Assembly (NCBI GenBank): GCA_964017235.1
Contig: OZ024940.1
Location: 4,402,001 to 4,466,000, forward strand
DNA length: 64,000 nucleotides
DNA from: Sabellastarte sp. h YS-2021
Lineage: Eukaryota; Annelida; Polychaeta; Sabellida; Sabellidae
Direction of reading: 5' to 3'
Each line of letters starts with the position of its first letter. Positions within the stretch are counted from its first letter, which is position 1. Both the position numbers and the translations under genes were made by a program. Below, in pieces: positions 32,869-44,551 of the stretch. A model generated the notes under the pieces. That model was not told the DNA's origin and did no database searches. It saw only the letters and a list, made by a program, of their open reading frames with translations.

Positions 32869-35800
32869 TCAGTGTTTTCCAGGACAGCAGCCCCCACCCA
32901 TCGTGTAAGGAGGGTAGCCACCGTAGGGGTATTGGAAAGGTTCCGGAGGAGGGCAGCAGCAAACTGAAGAAAAAAAGAATTATTCAAATATCTAAAGCCC
33001 ACACGAACCCATCATTTTCTTTTCTTTTTATTTTGTTTATTTTTGTCACACATTTTTTCACTCTATACAGCTTTACCCTGTAAAAAAACATTCAACTATT
33101 GAACCAGGCTTTGTACGCAAAGGGGCGATGCATGCAGAATTCCACAGCGTTGTTTTATTTACAGTTCTATATTCGCGATTCCAGCATTGCACAAAAGACA
33201 TGTCGAAGGTCACTGGGCAGCGTACCATTTCAGGATGTATAATTACATATTTCTACTCAGGACTACAGGACTCAAAGCACTATTTGACCCATCTCAACTA
33301 AACAAGTACAGCCCAAGCTCTCAAGCAACTGACATTCCCTTTACTCCAAGACAGAGTTCCGGTGATAACCATTTACAAATATCACTGGGCTTCTCTAGCT
33401 TCTCTAGAAGATCACCATTTACAAATATCACTGGGCTTCTCTAGCTTCTCTAGAAGATAACCATTTACAAATATCACTGGGCTTCTCTAGCTTCTCTAGA
33501 AGATCACCATTTACAAATATCACTTAGCTTCTCTAGAAGATAACCATTTACAAATATCACTGGGCTTCTCTAGCTTCTCTAGAAGATAACCATTTACAAA
33601 TATCACTGGGCTTCTCTAGCTTCTCTAGAAGATAACCATTTACAAATATCACTGGGCTTCTCTAGCTTCTCTAGAAGATCGCCATTTTAAGTGGTCATCC
33701 AAAATTATGGATGGCACAGTTTATTGCAATCGAGAAAGGGCCTCTGGAGACCTAATATTTAATGCTATTTTACACTAAAGGTCAAAGGAATTTTATTTTT
33801 TACATACAGCAGTTGTCCCCGACTGATGTGACAGGCTCTTCTTCGAGACAGAGGGGCTGAAAATAGAATACAAAAAATACAGATAAATCTCAAAAATAAT
33901 GCAATTAGTCTGTGTGAAATATTGAATAGATTTAAACAACTGCTTGCTTGAAATGGAATATCGAATGGGTAAAACACCTTGAACGGAAACTTGGACACTC
34001 TATGTACACTTAAAAATTAAAGTCTGGTTTAAATCAAAAACTGGTCAATTTTACTATTAATATCATTCACTTGTTAAGCTGGTAAAACCTCATATTATCA
34101 CTCACCACCATCATATTGTTGAAAATGTAACTCCTCATATCATCACTCATTGTCGCCCTGTTGTTGAGGATATATAAGCTTAATGGTGTTACCACTCATC
34201 ACCACTATATAGTTGAGCATGTAACTTCTCATATTATCACTCACCATCATGTCATTGAGAATATAGATCCTCTTATTATCACTCATTGCAGCATAGTTGT
34301 TGAAGGTGAAAATGCTTGTATTATCACGCACCACTACAAAGTTGTTGCGGATGTAACTGCTGATATTCACATTCACTGTCACTATGCTGTTGTGTATGTA
34401 CTTCCTTATATTATCACTCACCTTCACTATGCTGTTGAGGATGAAATTCCTCATGTTATCACTCACCGTTACTTTGCTGTTATGGACTCCTCGTATTATC
34501 ACTCACCTTCACGATGCTGTTGAGGAGGAAACTCCTCGTATTATCACTCACCGTCACTATGCTGTTGAGGATGAAACTCCTTGTATTATCACTCACCTTC
34601 ACCATGCTGTTAAGGATGAAACTCCTCGTATTATCACTCACCTTCACCATGCTGTTGAGGATGCAACACCTCGTATTATCACTCACCGTCACTATGCTGT
34701 TGAGGATGGCCACCAGGCTGTTGAAGTCATCCGCACTGAAGATGTTGGAGTCTCCTTCTCCACTGGCCAGGATGGCAAGTTCTGTCATGTTCACCTTAGT
34801 GGTCACCCCGATTACCACCACACTAAGGAAAACCAAATGATGAAACAAGCTTAACACCTGGATTAAACTCACCACATATCTAGACAAGTGCAAACACGAT
34901 TACTAGTAGTCTAGAAATATCAAGTGATTATTTATTATGAATTTCAACTATTTGAATGACCTTTTGATTAAAACCTGAACAATTCCATTATTCCTAATGA
35001 TTAGCAAAAAGATTTTTAGTCTTTGCAAAACTTTTTTCTGAAAACACCACATGGGCAAACATTCATTAACATGGTTATTTATACAATAAGAATTCACTTA
35101 GAAAATAGACCTAAACTAAATACTAACGTTGCCTTTTTTTACATAGCTATTGCATCAAATACACCACTATTGCTTTTAGAGTTCTAAACTCTACAGGAAT
35201 CTAAATAAAACAACTTATCTTGAATTTTTTTCTTATCCTCAAAATTTTCAATAATACTTTGAATTGAAATTTTTTTTATTGAATATGGGGCAAGATATTC
35301 TAGGGCGAGTGTTTCTTTGTATTGTAGGGGTTCAGCAAATCCTGTGTGGATTGTCGTGGAGGAGTGACACTCAGCAGTAAATGAGGCCCTGATAATGGCA
35401 AGATATTCTATCTGTTGGTATTACTATTATTTATTTACACATTTATTGCAGTGACGTGTACGTAACAACAACATATTGTGTATATACAACAGACAGAGAT
35501 ATAGGTTATTTACCAAGACCCTCTTGTGGCCTTAAGTCACTATGATTAGAGCCATTTAACCCTTTCGCTACCATGTATGTCGACTAGCAGTCGATATCAA
35601 TGTGTATTACAGGGGACCATGTCTGTCGACCAATGGTCGACAGCAATAATATATATTTCTTCTCTCCCTTCAGTGTACTGTTATACGTTTTCTTTGGTGT
35701 ATCAGTATTAAACCGATTTTTTAAGTATTTTATATGAAAGTTATGCTATATTTTTAAAAAAATTCACCATTTCAGCTATTTTTACTGGTTTCTGTATATA

Positions 35801-38800
35801 TTGCCGTATTTACCACATATACCTGCATATTGTTTACTCGTGGTTATTTTTATTTGGGGAATTCCCACGAATTTTCCCATTCGACTTTCATCAATTCCTA
35901 ATGAAATATGCCGAAAAATACCACAAATAAAGTGCATAAGGTAGTGAGTTATTATTTTACTTTATTGGCATTTCTGAGATGATATGACGTCATATGGCTA
36001 CAGTCCGGTGGAATAATGTTCCTTCAGTAGCGAAAGGGTTAAATAGATGCTAACTTTTCAAGTCTTGACCTGAAGTGAATTTCATTTGACCAATAATTTC
36101 TCATTCCCCTTTTGAAAAGTTCACAAGTAAGAACAAACTTTTCGCGTCTTCAGCCAAATTTTGTAGACACTCTGTACTAGTGACCAACTTACGTGACTGT
36201 CTCGTGGATCGTGTTGGCCAGAGGTTCTAGCTGGTCTATCAGGTAGTTGGCTCTTCCGTCTGTCAGGAACAGGCACACGTTTGGAATGTCAGGGCTATGT
36301 GAGTGATAATAGAGGATACATCCATCAGTCAATCAATCTGTCTCATAAATCTAACTGGTGGGAGTGATGTTGGGCATGGTTCCTTTTTTTTTTTTTTGAG
36401 GGGGACACAAAATAAACATTTTTAAAGAAACTTTTGTCATACTGCTTCGTCCTATAAATGACACACCCAAATTTGGCACAGAGAGAATTTTGATTCCGAG
36501 AAGTCTGAAATATCTAATAAAATGTTGGTCCTGTCATGTTTGCACGATCCTGCAGATGCAGTAAAATCAACCGGCAGTTCAAAGTTCACACAGGCCTTAA
36601 TCAGCTATACGCATACAAGGAAACAGTCCTTCTTTACCTGTACTGTTGCTGAGTTGACACAAGTGGCAAGGTCCTCGGTGGCCTAGTGGTTAGCAAGTTT
36701 GGCATCTAATCACCTCTGTGGGTTTGACTCCCACAAGTGGCAATGTTAAGGACCTGTCCCAATATGACCCTGGTTGTTGAACGGGATGTAAAATCCCAGC
36801 TTTGACTTTGATCCACAAGTGGCAATGCCAAGGGGGTCTGTCAATATGACCCTGACTGTTGAACAGGTGGTAAAACACCCTGACTTTGATTATACTGATG
36901 AGATTCATGCATATGGATATGTACACATTGACTGACCTTACCCGACTGTCGTTCAGTAGAACCTGTTTTTGTGGTACACTCATGTGGTACCAATTGTACA
37001 TGTACGGTACCTTTATGGAAAGACTGCAACATCTGGTTGAATATTTAAATTGATCTCATTTATTTTGAACAATTACAATACAGGTACATGTACACAAGTC
37101 CATATTTATGTAAAAAAATGTGCACTCTTTTGTGTAGCCATTTTCCTTTAGCAAAATTTTACCTTATTTGGTAACTAAAGGACAATAGGAAGACCCTGAA
37201 GAAGGGAGACCTTACTTGTCATTTCCATTGAACACGTCAGACATCATGAGCTGCAAGGCTTCCACTGGGTTAGTGAAGGCAGCTGCAAAAAATAAAACAC
37301 CAGCTTGTAGATTTATTTATTTAAGGTTTTACGTCGCTTTCGACACTGTACAGGTCATATCACGACGGGTAGTTGGAAGGGGAGAGGAAACCAGTACATA
37401 CAGTTGGTCAGGGTTCTGTACTGTAAACTGCCGACCAACGGCAAGCAACTACCAGCTTTCCCACTTGAGGCCGTGCCGTGAATCGAACCCCGGCCTCAGA
37501 GGTGGGAGGCGAGAGTGTTACCACTCTGCCACCGTGGCCCCATCACCAGCTTGTAGAGAAATTTCTCATCCAGGAATGGGGAAAAAAGGTTGAAATTCTG
37601 ACAAATGAAAAGTGTGGGCTACCTAACTGTGAAGGGGTTGTAACAGTCAGATGAACAAACCACTCAAAATGGCAATAAAATTTGATGCACTTTTGATACA
37701 AAGTCAGCTTTTATTTATTTTTTTTTCAGTTTTTCAGTGGTTTCTGTCAATCTTTGTATCAGATATATTGTGACTTTGAAGGGTGGAGGAAACTAGTACA
37801 TATGGTTGGTCAAGGTTCTGCACTGTCAACTTCCGAACAATGGTAAACAACTACCAGCTTTCCCACATAAGGTCAGGCCGGGTATCAAATTCTGACTTTA
37901 GTGGAGGGAGGGGGGTGTGTTCGATAAAGCTAATATATAAAGAGTATGGGGAAACGCATTTTATAGGGCTCTAGCCAATGGACAGGGATACATGCATCTT
38001 GTGACCACGGGAACACGTTACCGCTGACTCGTACCCACAACTTGTTACACAAATCCCCGTATTTTGCGTCATTTTAAATGTAAAATGAACACCATCAGCC
38101 AATTCATTCCAGAGAGTAGGATCATCAAAGGAAAGTGTGATACTAAAGTAAACATCCCAACATATGCATGGTCAGATGCATCATAATATACACATAGAAG
38201 CCACTGCTGAGAATCTATGAGAGTTATGGCCACTTTCTGTAAGTCGAACTTCTAGTTATCCTTATATTTTCCACTTGTAATTGTTAGGACTTTATAAACT
38301 ACTTCTACTTATGGCAAAATTATACTCACGGCAGTTCTACTTCTACCAAATCTACTGTATGAGGGTTTATAGAGGATCTGACCAAATCTATTGTATGAGG
38401 GTTTATAGAGGATTTTACTGTCAGACATGGGATGTAACGACCTCATGAGCCAGCTTCACTTGCTTATCCTTGCAGATAACCCCTTGGAGAACAAACATTG
38501 TAATTTTATGACATTACCCCAATTATCGCCCATCGAGTTACAACTTGAGTTTCAGCCAACTTGTCCCAACACTAATTCAGTACCCACCCTGGAACTGGTC
38601 AAGTTCAACCAGGGCTTCCATGGTTTTCTTATGGTCAGAGCCGATCTCGGAGTCCAGGCCCCAGTTCAGGGTTGCATTGTTGGAGTAACTGATATGAGCC
38701 ACCTGTAACAAAACGTACAGAATCCCAGATTACAGGGAAGTCTAAATGTAAGGTTATTGTAACAGAAAGCCAGTCCACGGGCGAGTCTATTGTAAGTTTG

Positions 38801-41800
38801 AATATTGCACAGAAACCAAGTCTACAGCATAGTCTACTGTAAATTTTCTGAAAAAAAAATTTAAATTAGTACACAGAAACTACTACAGTTGAGTCTATTG
38901 TAAGTTTGATTTTTGAACAAAACCTAGTCTGAAGTCAAGTCTATTCTAAGTTTGGTTGTTACATAGAAACCACGATATTCAAGTCAATTTTAAGCTTGAT
39001 TATTAAGTCTATTGTACATTTCATTTCTGGACAGAAACTTGACAGTCAAGTCCATTTAAGTCTGATTAGAGAAGGTAAAATAGAGGTCGCAATTAAGAGC
39101 CTGAAGTGCAGTAAGGCTGTATTTGGGAAAGATGCACTATTGAACAGGCAGCCCGTGGAGTTTTTCTGGTGAGATTTTTAAGTTCAAGATCACTTTTTTT
39201 TCCTTTTTTTTTGTGTCTCCGGACTTTCGTGAAATTGTGGTGTAGTGTGATGAGTACCTGTCTCATCACTGAAATTAAGCAGTACGTCAGTACTTGGGTG
39301 ACCTCCTCAGTGCACTACTCATGTCTCTGATGGCTGTGGGGCTCGTTCTCGTAGACTGCAACCCCTGTTCGGCCTTGTCTACTGGCAGACTTCACAGGGT
39401 TTAAGCAATAGTGGTTTTGCTGGGCTGTTCTGAACTGACATTAAGAAACAATCTGTTGCCAAAACTGAATTTGGCAGCAGCTGTAACAAATTTTATTGTA
39501 ATTTAACTTTTTACAAGTTAAATACTTACCTTATCCTCACAAGGATAAACCCACCCTACCTCCCCGCATAATTTTTTTTCTGGGGATCAAAAATACAATG
39601 AAGAGCTCTCGACAATCGTCTGTCGACAACGAGTACTGCGCAAGCGCGGACATGCGCAGACAAGGGGTCACCTCTTGTGACAAGAATATTTCCTTAAAAT
39701 ATTCTTGTCGGTCGATGTGTTTTGCTCCACAAAACCAAACAAGCACTTGTGAGCATAAGGCAAGGCTATTTTACGCAATAAAAAACAATATTTCAATAGT
39801 TTCAATCTGCTGCCAAAACTGAATTTCGCAGCAATATACCATTGCAGTGAGGAAGCTGACTGAAAGTTAAAACTTTAAATGGTTGTTTTTACTAGAAAAG
39901 GGTGAAGTTTTCTACAGGATGTTACAAACTCACTCTGTTCATCATGTTACTGAACTGGTCTAGTAAATCAATCAGAAAGTTCTTGCCCACAGTCCAGTCC
40001 AAGGGACCAATGCTGCCACTGCTGTCCTGGATAATGCACAGCTCCTAAAAATAGAAACATGATGCTAAAAATAGCAATCCAAGGGACCAATGCTGCCACT
40101 GCTGTCCTGGATAATGCACAGCTCCTAAAAATAGAAATAGAAGATGCTAAAAATAGCAATCCAAGGGACCAATGCTGCCACTACTGTCCTGGATAATGCA
40201 CAACTCCTAAAAATAGAAACATGATGCTAAAAATAGCAATCAGAGGGACCAATGCTGCCACTGCTGTCCTGGATAATGCACAGCTCCTAAAAATAGAAAT
40301 AGAAGATGCTAAAAATAGCAATCCAAGGGACCAATGCTGCAAGTGCTGTCCTGGATAATGCACAGCTCCTAAAAATAGAAACATGATGCTAAAAATAGCA
40401 ATCCAAGGGACCAATGCTGCCACTACTGTCCTGGATAATGCACAGCTCCTAAAAATAGAAATAGAAGATGCTAAAAATAGCAATCTAAGGGACCAATACT
40501 GCAAGTGCTGTCCTGGATAATGCAGAGTTCCTAAAAATAGAAATAGAAAACATATTCATTTCTCTATGACAAAATAAGAAAACAAATACTTAGTACTAAT
40601 ACAACTACATCTTCTATGGCAAGAGAGATACATTCATTTTTTATAGATATGTTACAAAGAAGTTATTGAATTCACTGCGACAAAATAAGATGACAACAAA
40701 TTATTTTAATACTAATACAACTACATCTTCAAGATGTAGTCACACAAATCCTGACTTTACTCAACCTAATGGATTCTACTAAAACACGAAACACATCGAG
40801 CCAGAAACAAGACCTAACCAGTTAAATATTTTTGTTCATATGTAGCCCAGGTGGTCAGCATGAGTGTCACAACTTAAATATTTACAAAACTAATCCAGAT
40901 AACACCGCACTCACCAGCTGCTTCTCACAGACGGGCGGTTCTGTAGTAGTGTCACACACGCAGCTGCAGCACTTGGGACAACAGCCGCATTTGCCCGATT
41001 CTGGGTCCACCTTTGTCATAGCGATGGCCGCCCCTGGTGGATGGAAAATGATAAACTAAAAGCACGAATTTTCCTCTTTGCATATACAGCTGGAGCATGA
41101 GGGAAAACAGCTACATTTACCTTACTCTGGCTCCCACTTTGTGATAGCAATGGCAGACACTGGCTAGCCACTAAACATTCATTTTATCAGACAACGACCA
41201 CAAGATGGACCCATAACGTCTAAATGTGTTATCACAAATCTGTTACCACTGGCCAGCCATTAAAAACCCATTTGACCAGGCCAGGACCAAGATATCAACC
41301 CACATCCTCTGAATCTGTTACCACTAGCCAGCCATTAAAAACCCATTTGACCAGGCCAGGACCAAGATATCAACCCACATCCTCTGAATCTGTTACCACT
41401 GGCCAGCCATTAAAAACCCATTTGACCAGGCCAGGACCAAGATTGGAACCCACATCCTCTTAATCTGTTACCACTAGCCAGCCACTTAAACCCATTTGAC
41501 CAGGCCAGGACCAAGATTTGAACCCACATCCTCTTAATCTGTTACCACTGGCCAGCCATTAAAAACCCATTTGACCAGGCCAGGACCAAGATTTGAACCC
41601 ATATCCTCTTAATCTGTTACCACTAGCCAGACACTTAGAACCCATTTAACCAGGTCATGACCAAGATTTGAACCCATATCCTCTGAATCTGTTACCACTA
41701 GCCAGACACTTAAACCCATTTAACCAGGCCAGGACCACAGCACAGCACACAGTGAACTTTGTCCTGTAAAGTCTCAAGGAGAAACAGTCTAATTAAACTA

Positions 41801-42644
41801 ATTGACAAAGTGTTTGCAACAGTAAGGTGTCATTCTACACTGAAAGCTCATTGTGAAGAAGTTGAAATATTGTCATAAAATGAGAAAGTGTGGAAGTCTC
41901 ATAAAGTCTCACCTCCATTATAAATTGCCTTCAAGAAACCATTCTTTTCATTTCAAAGGTCTCACTACAAATTATCACTTTCGGAAATTCATCACTCAAA
42001 TCAGAAATCACTTTTCACAAATCATCACTTCTATAAGTGATTTTTAAAAAGATACTTTTCCAGAGCTTTTTCTTATTCTTTTTTTTCTTTTCTTATAAAT
42101 CTCTAACATAAATATATAAGTCTCTAACCATACATCAACAATAGCAACAAATTTTCACTGAAATCAGAAATCTCAGAAAAAACAAATCATTACTTACCTT
42201 ATAAATCTCTAATCATTCATCATCACGAGCAACAAATCTTCACTCAAATCAGAAATCAACAACCACAAATCATCACTTCCCCTGTAAATGTTTTACAACA
42301 AATAACCACTTACCACAAATCATCACTCAAATCACAATTCATCACTTACCAAAAAACATCACTTGCATCATCACTTACCACAAAGCATCACTCAAATCAC
42401 ATATATCACTTGCCACAAAGCATCACTTAAATCATCACTTACCACAAATCATCACTCAAATCACAAATCATCACTTACCACAAGCCATCACTAAAATCAT
42501 CACTTACCACAAAGTATCGCTTAAATTACAACTTATCACTTACCACAAAGCATCACTTAAAGCATCACTTACCACAAAGCATCACTCAAATCATCACTTA
42601 CCACAAAGCATCACTCCCATCAGAAAGAGACTCTTCCACAGCAT
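32869..42644 (-). CDS. Secreted von Willebrand factor A domain protein with Cys-rich ends, 9 exons
   Basis: Exons, 5' to 3': 42,602-42,644; 40,915-41,033; 39,934-40,044; 38,588-38,702; 37,216-37,282; 36,193-36,294; 34,687-34,822; 33,808-33,856; 32,869-32,963. All borders are AG/GT, and phases sum to 837 nt (278 aa). The first exon starts MLWKSLFLMGVMLCG, a signal peptide completed in exon 2 (AAIA). Residues ~30-52 are Cys-rich (KCGCCPKCCSCVC). A single VWA domain follows, with the MIDAS motif DSSGS (D61-S65) and LFLTDG (D164). The C-terminus is short, Pro/Tyr/Gly-rich and Cys-rich (FCCCPPP, GGGCCPGKH). Inference: a small secreted matrix or adhesion protein that binds a divalent cation; in molluscs VWA proteins are common in shell matrix, but this is only a possibility. 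Three of its splice junctions are embedded in tandem arrays. No close named relative recognised. Confidence 0.88.
33243..33725 (-). mobile_element. SINE-A copy with internal expansion
   Basis: GACTACAGGACTCAAAGCAC at the low end and GCCATTTTAAGTGGTCATCC at the high end, with the 46-bp minisatellite between. Confidence 0.8.
33369..33680. repeat. 46-bp minisatellite inside a SINE-A copy
   Basis: About seven units of ACCATTTACAAATATCACTG plus GGCTTCTCTAGC and TTCTCTAGAAGAT, one of them shortened. The unit is an expanded piece of the SINE-A body (ACCATTTATCAATGTC... in other copies). It sits in the last intron of the VWA gene. Confidence 0.9.
34060..34686 (-). repeat. 45-bp array copying the VWA exon 7 donor and its last coding bases
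   Basis: About 13 copies follow the true donor at 34,687. Each unit on the minus strand is GTGAGTGATAATACGAGG, then a stretch ending CATCCTCAACAGCATRGTGA, matching the end of the exon (ILNSIVT). The 45-bp unit is 15 codons, and the nearest several copies remain open in the exon's frame. Copies decay with distance from the exon. Confidence 0.92.
35560..36038. mobile_element. piggyBac-like MITE, 479 bp, with TTAA target duplication
   Basis: Ends CCCTTTCGCTAC and GTAGCGAAAGGG are exact inverted repeats, flanked by TTAA at 35,556-35,559 and 36,039-36,042. It has no coding capacity. Near one end it has two related blocks, CATGTATGTCGACTAGCAGT and CATGTCTGTCGACCAATGGT. Confidence 0.85.
36668..36892 (+). 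mobile_element. SINE-C copy plus a second 3' half
   Basis: TCGGTGGCCTAGTGGTTAGC ... GACTCCCACAAGTGGCAATG ... GATGTAAAATCCC, then a repeated ACAAGTGGCAATGCCAAGG ... CTGACTGTTGAACAGG. Confidence 0.75.
37315..37543 (-). mobile_element. SINE-B copy
   Basis: TTTACGTCGCTTTCGACACT ... AATCGAACCCC ... GCCACCGTGGCCCC on plus. In a VWA intron. Confidence 0.88.
37765..37925 (-). mobile_element. SINE-B partial copy
   Basis: GGAGGAAACTAGTACATATG and GGTTCTGCACTGTCAAC, ending near a decayed B box. Confidence 0.65.
38338..39060. repeat. Short direct repeats around VWA exon 4
   Basis: Two ~44-bp copies with CTGTATGAGGGTTTATAGAG at about 38,355 and 38,390. Downstream, 38,730-39,060 is a degenerate ~60-bp repeat with AGTCTATTGTAAGTTTG and ACAGAAACC. 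Neither copies an exon boundary. Confidence 0.6.
39212..39385 (+). mobile_element. 5S-rRNA-like SINE copy 3
   Basis: GTCTCCGGACTTTCGTGAAA, GAAATTAAGCAGTACGTCAG, TACTTGGGTGACCTCCTC and the shared CATGTCTCTGATGGCTGTG body. In a VWA intron. Confidence 0.8.
39490..39800 (+). mobile_element. Divergent solo fragment related to the DIRS terminus
   Basis: AAGTTAAATACTTACC followed by CCCACCCTACCTCCCCGC, a GCGCA-containing stretch and AAGGGGTCA matches the order of motifs in the 59.6-59.9 kb terminal region, read on the opposite strand. No coding sequence accompanies it. A near-identical 25-bp direct repeat (CTGYTGCCAAAACTGAATTT core) lies on each side, at about 39,450 and 39,807. Confidence 0.5.
40045..40535 (-). 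repeat. 80/82-bp array copying the VWA exon 3 acceptor and first 47 exon bases
   Basis: Six extra copies of CTATTTTTAG/GAGCTGTGCATTATCCAG and the following bases, which encode the MIDAS DSSGS. The landmark AAGGGACCAA recurs at 40,001 (true exon), 40,081, 40,163, 40,243, 40,325, 40,405 and 40,487. Spacing alternates 80, 82, 80, 82, 80, 82, so the real unit is a 162-bp dimer. In each intronic copy the exon frame reaches a TAG after LDCYF. Confidence 0.93.
41225..41740. repeat. 75-bp tandem repeat in VWA intron 1
   Basis: CTGTTACCACTGGCCAGCC recurs at 41,240, 41,315, 41,390, 41,465 and 41,539, about seven units in all. On the minus strand each unit contains GTGGGTTCAAATCTTGG, which resembles a tRNA B box, so the unit may derive from a SINE head. 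Confidence 0.85.
42180..42620 (-). repeat. About 30-bp array copying the VWA exon 1 (signal peptide) donor
   Basis: On the minus strand the exon ends AGTGATGCTTTGTG before GTAAGTGATG, and this junction recurs about ten times (GCTTTGTGGTAAGTGATG and variants), interspersed with GATTTGAGTG spacers. On the plus strand it reads TCACTTACCACAAAGCATC. Spacing is irregular at 25-50 bp and copies become degenerate toward 42,180. Confidence 0.88.
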
Positions 42645-44330
42645 GGCTACTGGTTACAATAAATGTTTGCCGTGACTTTGAATGTGTCTGTGTGTTCTGA
42701 AGCCCCGATTGACTTGTACAGAGTGGTCCAAGGCAAGTCCTCTGAAATCTATATATACATAAGTACAGGATAAATATACATAGGTGAACTATGATGTATC
42801 ACTCATCAAAGAATTTAAAGGGGAAGCAATAGCATGGAAAATACAGTAAACCGGGTTAATTGATTCACTGTTTAAATTGGGTGTAAATGTCTAAAGGCAG
42901 AATAAGACCACAGCCTGAGTTACAAATGCAAGAAGACTCAGTAGAAATAGTGTAAGTTGAAATTATGTATCAGTGGACCCAGTATATTATGTCCCAAGAT
43001 TAAAAAAAAAGATTTGTTCGTTTGGCAGGATAAGTTGAAGTAAGCCATAACTAGAATGCCCTTGTAAACCAATTTTTTTTCTTTTTTTTTTTTTTTTTGT
43101 TGGATGGAGGGGGGGGGGGGGGGGGGGGGGAGTGTTTAATATGACAAATCTTCCTGTCAAAATGTAGCGTTCTTTAGTGGTCTTGTACCAAGGGAACTTC
43201 ATTCATACAAGTCCATCAGTTAAATCTTCTCTACTTCCCAAGAGTGATAAGGACTTGGTGCAAGTAGCAATCTTGACTAACTGTGGCATTGTGGGACAGG
43301 TCGTAAAGCCAATCTTTTCAGTGGTAGGTGTGATATTTACACTGAGGGAAAAGTCAAATCCAATTGTAACTTGACTTTTTATAGCACTTAATCTCTGCCC
43401 AATACAGCTTCTAAGGGGTAACAAATAAACAAGCCTGAGTCCAAAGAATTACATACGTGGGGAACAGAAAGGGTGACAGCAACCATGGAGACACGGAAAA
43501 AGAACATACACTAAGGCAGATCCGGATTACTCTGAAAATTCAATGGAATCTAAGTTGGACCAAGAGACTAGGACCTATTTTCTCATTTGTTTTTTTACAA
43601 AGATCCAAACCAGTAGTATTTGTGTAATCATGCTAACAGACAAACAGACCAACTGACAAGGAGATAAACAGTCATGAATCTAATACCTCCTTGGTAATGA
43701 CACCAGAAATGCATTGAAACCAGGAACGTGTTTGAAATACAAAAACAAAATTCTTTAAATCCCATTTAACTTGTTCTATACTAGATGATAATGTCTTAAA
43801 TCTGCCTTTATTTCAGAGGTTTACAGTGACAAACGGAATTTCGACATGAAAACAATCACGGCAAATTTTATATTCTTTGCTGAATCAGCAGCCACATCAA
43901 GAATGTCAGAAGGGGTCATCATCTCTCACTATTTTCTTCACAGAGAAGAATATAAACAGCCTCTCAGTCCACAGTAAACTTATGCAGAAATTTTAAAAGA
44001 ATTTGAGATGTGTTTACCAAATATTGACGTGTCCATTCAGTGGTTCAAGACAACAGTTATTGGTTTTAGAATTAATATTCTCTAAATTAATTTCACACAC
44101 AAAACGGGCATTGTCAGGAAGGCTTCACTTTTGAAGGAGAGTTCTGAAAAGTGCTTGTAAAGCCTTGATAAATTGGCCTTTGAATTTGATTCTGAAGGTG
44201 ACGGTTGTTTTCCACTCAGGTGTCACCTCTTTTATGTGGTGATGTCAATGAATTGCAAAACATCCGACAACTTGAAGAAAAGTTAGATCATCATTAATCA
44301 CGAAGGTCAATTTTCTAATAGGTGATTCTA

Positions 44331-44551
44331 TAGAGTAAGAAATCTAAAATTCGCCAGGAATCTAAAATTCGCCACCTCTAAAACCTTAGTTAATTTTATG
44401 AAGAAAATGATGATTTTGTCTAAAAATTGGTATTTTTCAGTTCAAAAAGCCTTAATATACTATATAATCTCACCACAATTCATTTATTTTATTAGTATTT
44501 TCACATGTGGCGAATTTCAGATATGTGGCGAATTTAAGATTTCTTACTCTA
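44331..44551. mobile_element. MITE with TAGAGTAAGAAATCT ends
   Basis: TAGAGTAAGAAATCTAAAAT at the left and AAGATTTCTTACTCTA at the right, with ATTCGCCA/TGGCGAAT repeated inside each arm. Confidence 0.8.

Noticed and set aside
34161..34854. Plus-strand open frames with repeated ITH and VLSLTFTML motifs
   Set aside because: Antisense readings of the 45-bp array; the 45-bp period keeps every frame periodic and therefore open.
40181..40504. Minus-strand frame with repeated FLFLGAVHYPGQ motifs
   Set aside because: An off-frame reading of the acceptor array; the exon frame is a different one.
42180..42620. CRISPR-like array
   Set aside because: Repeat and spacer are not distinct, spacing is irregular, and the context is a eukaryotic intron.
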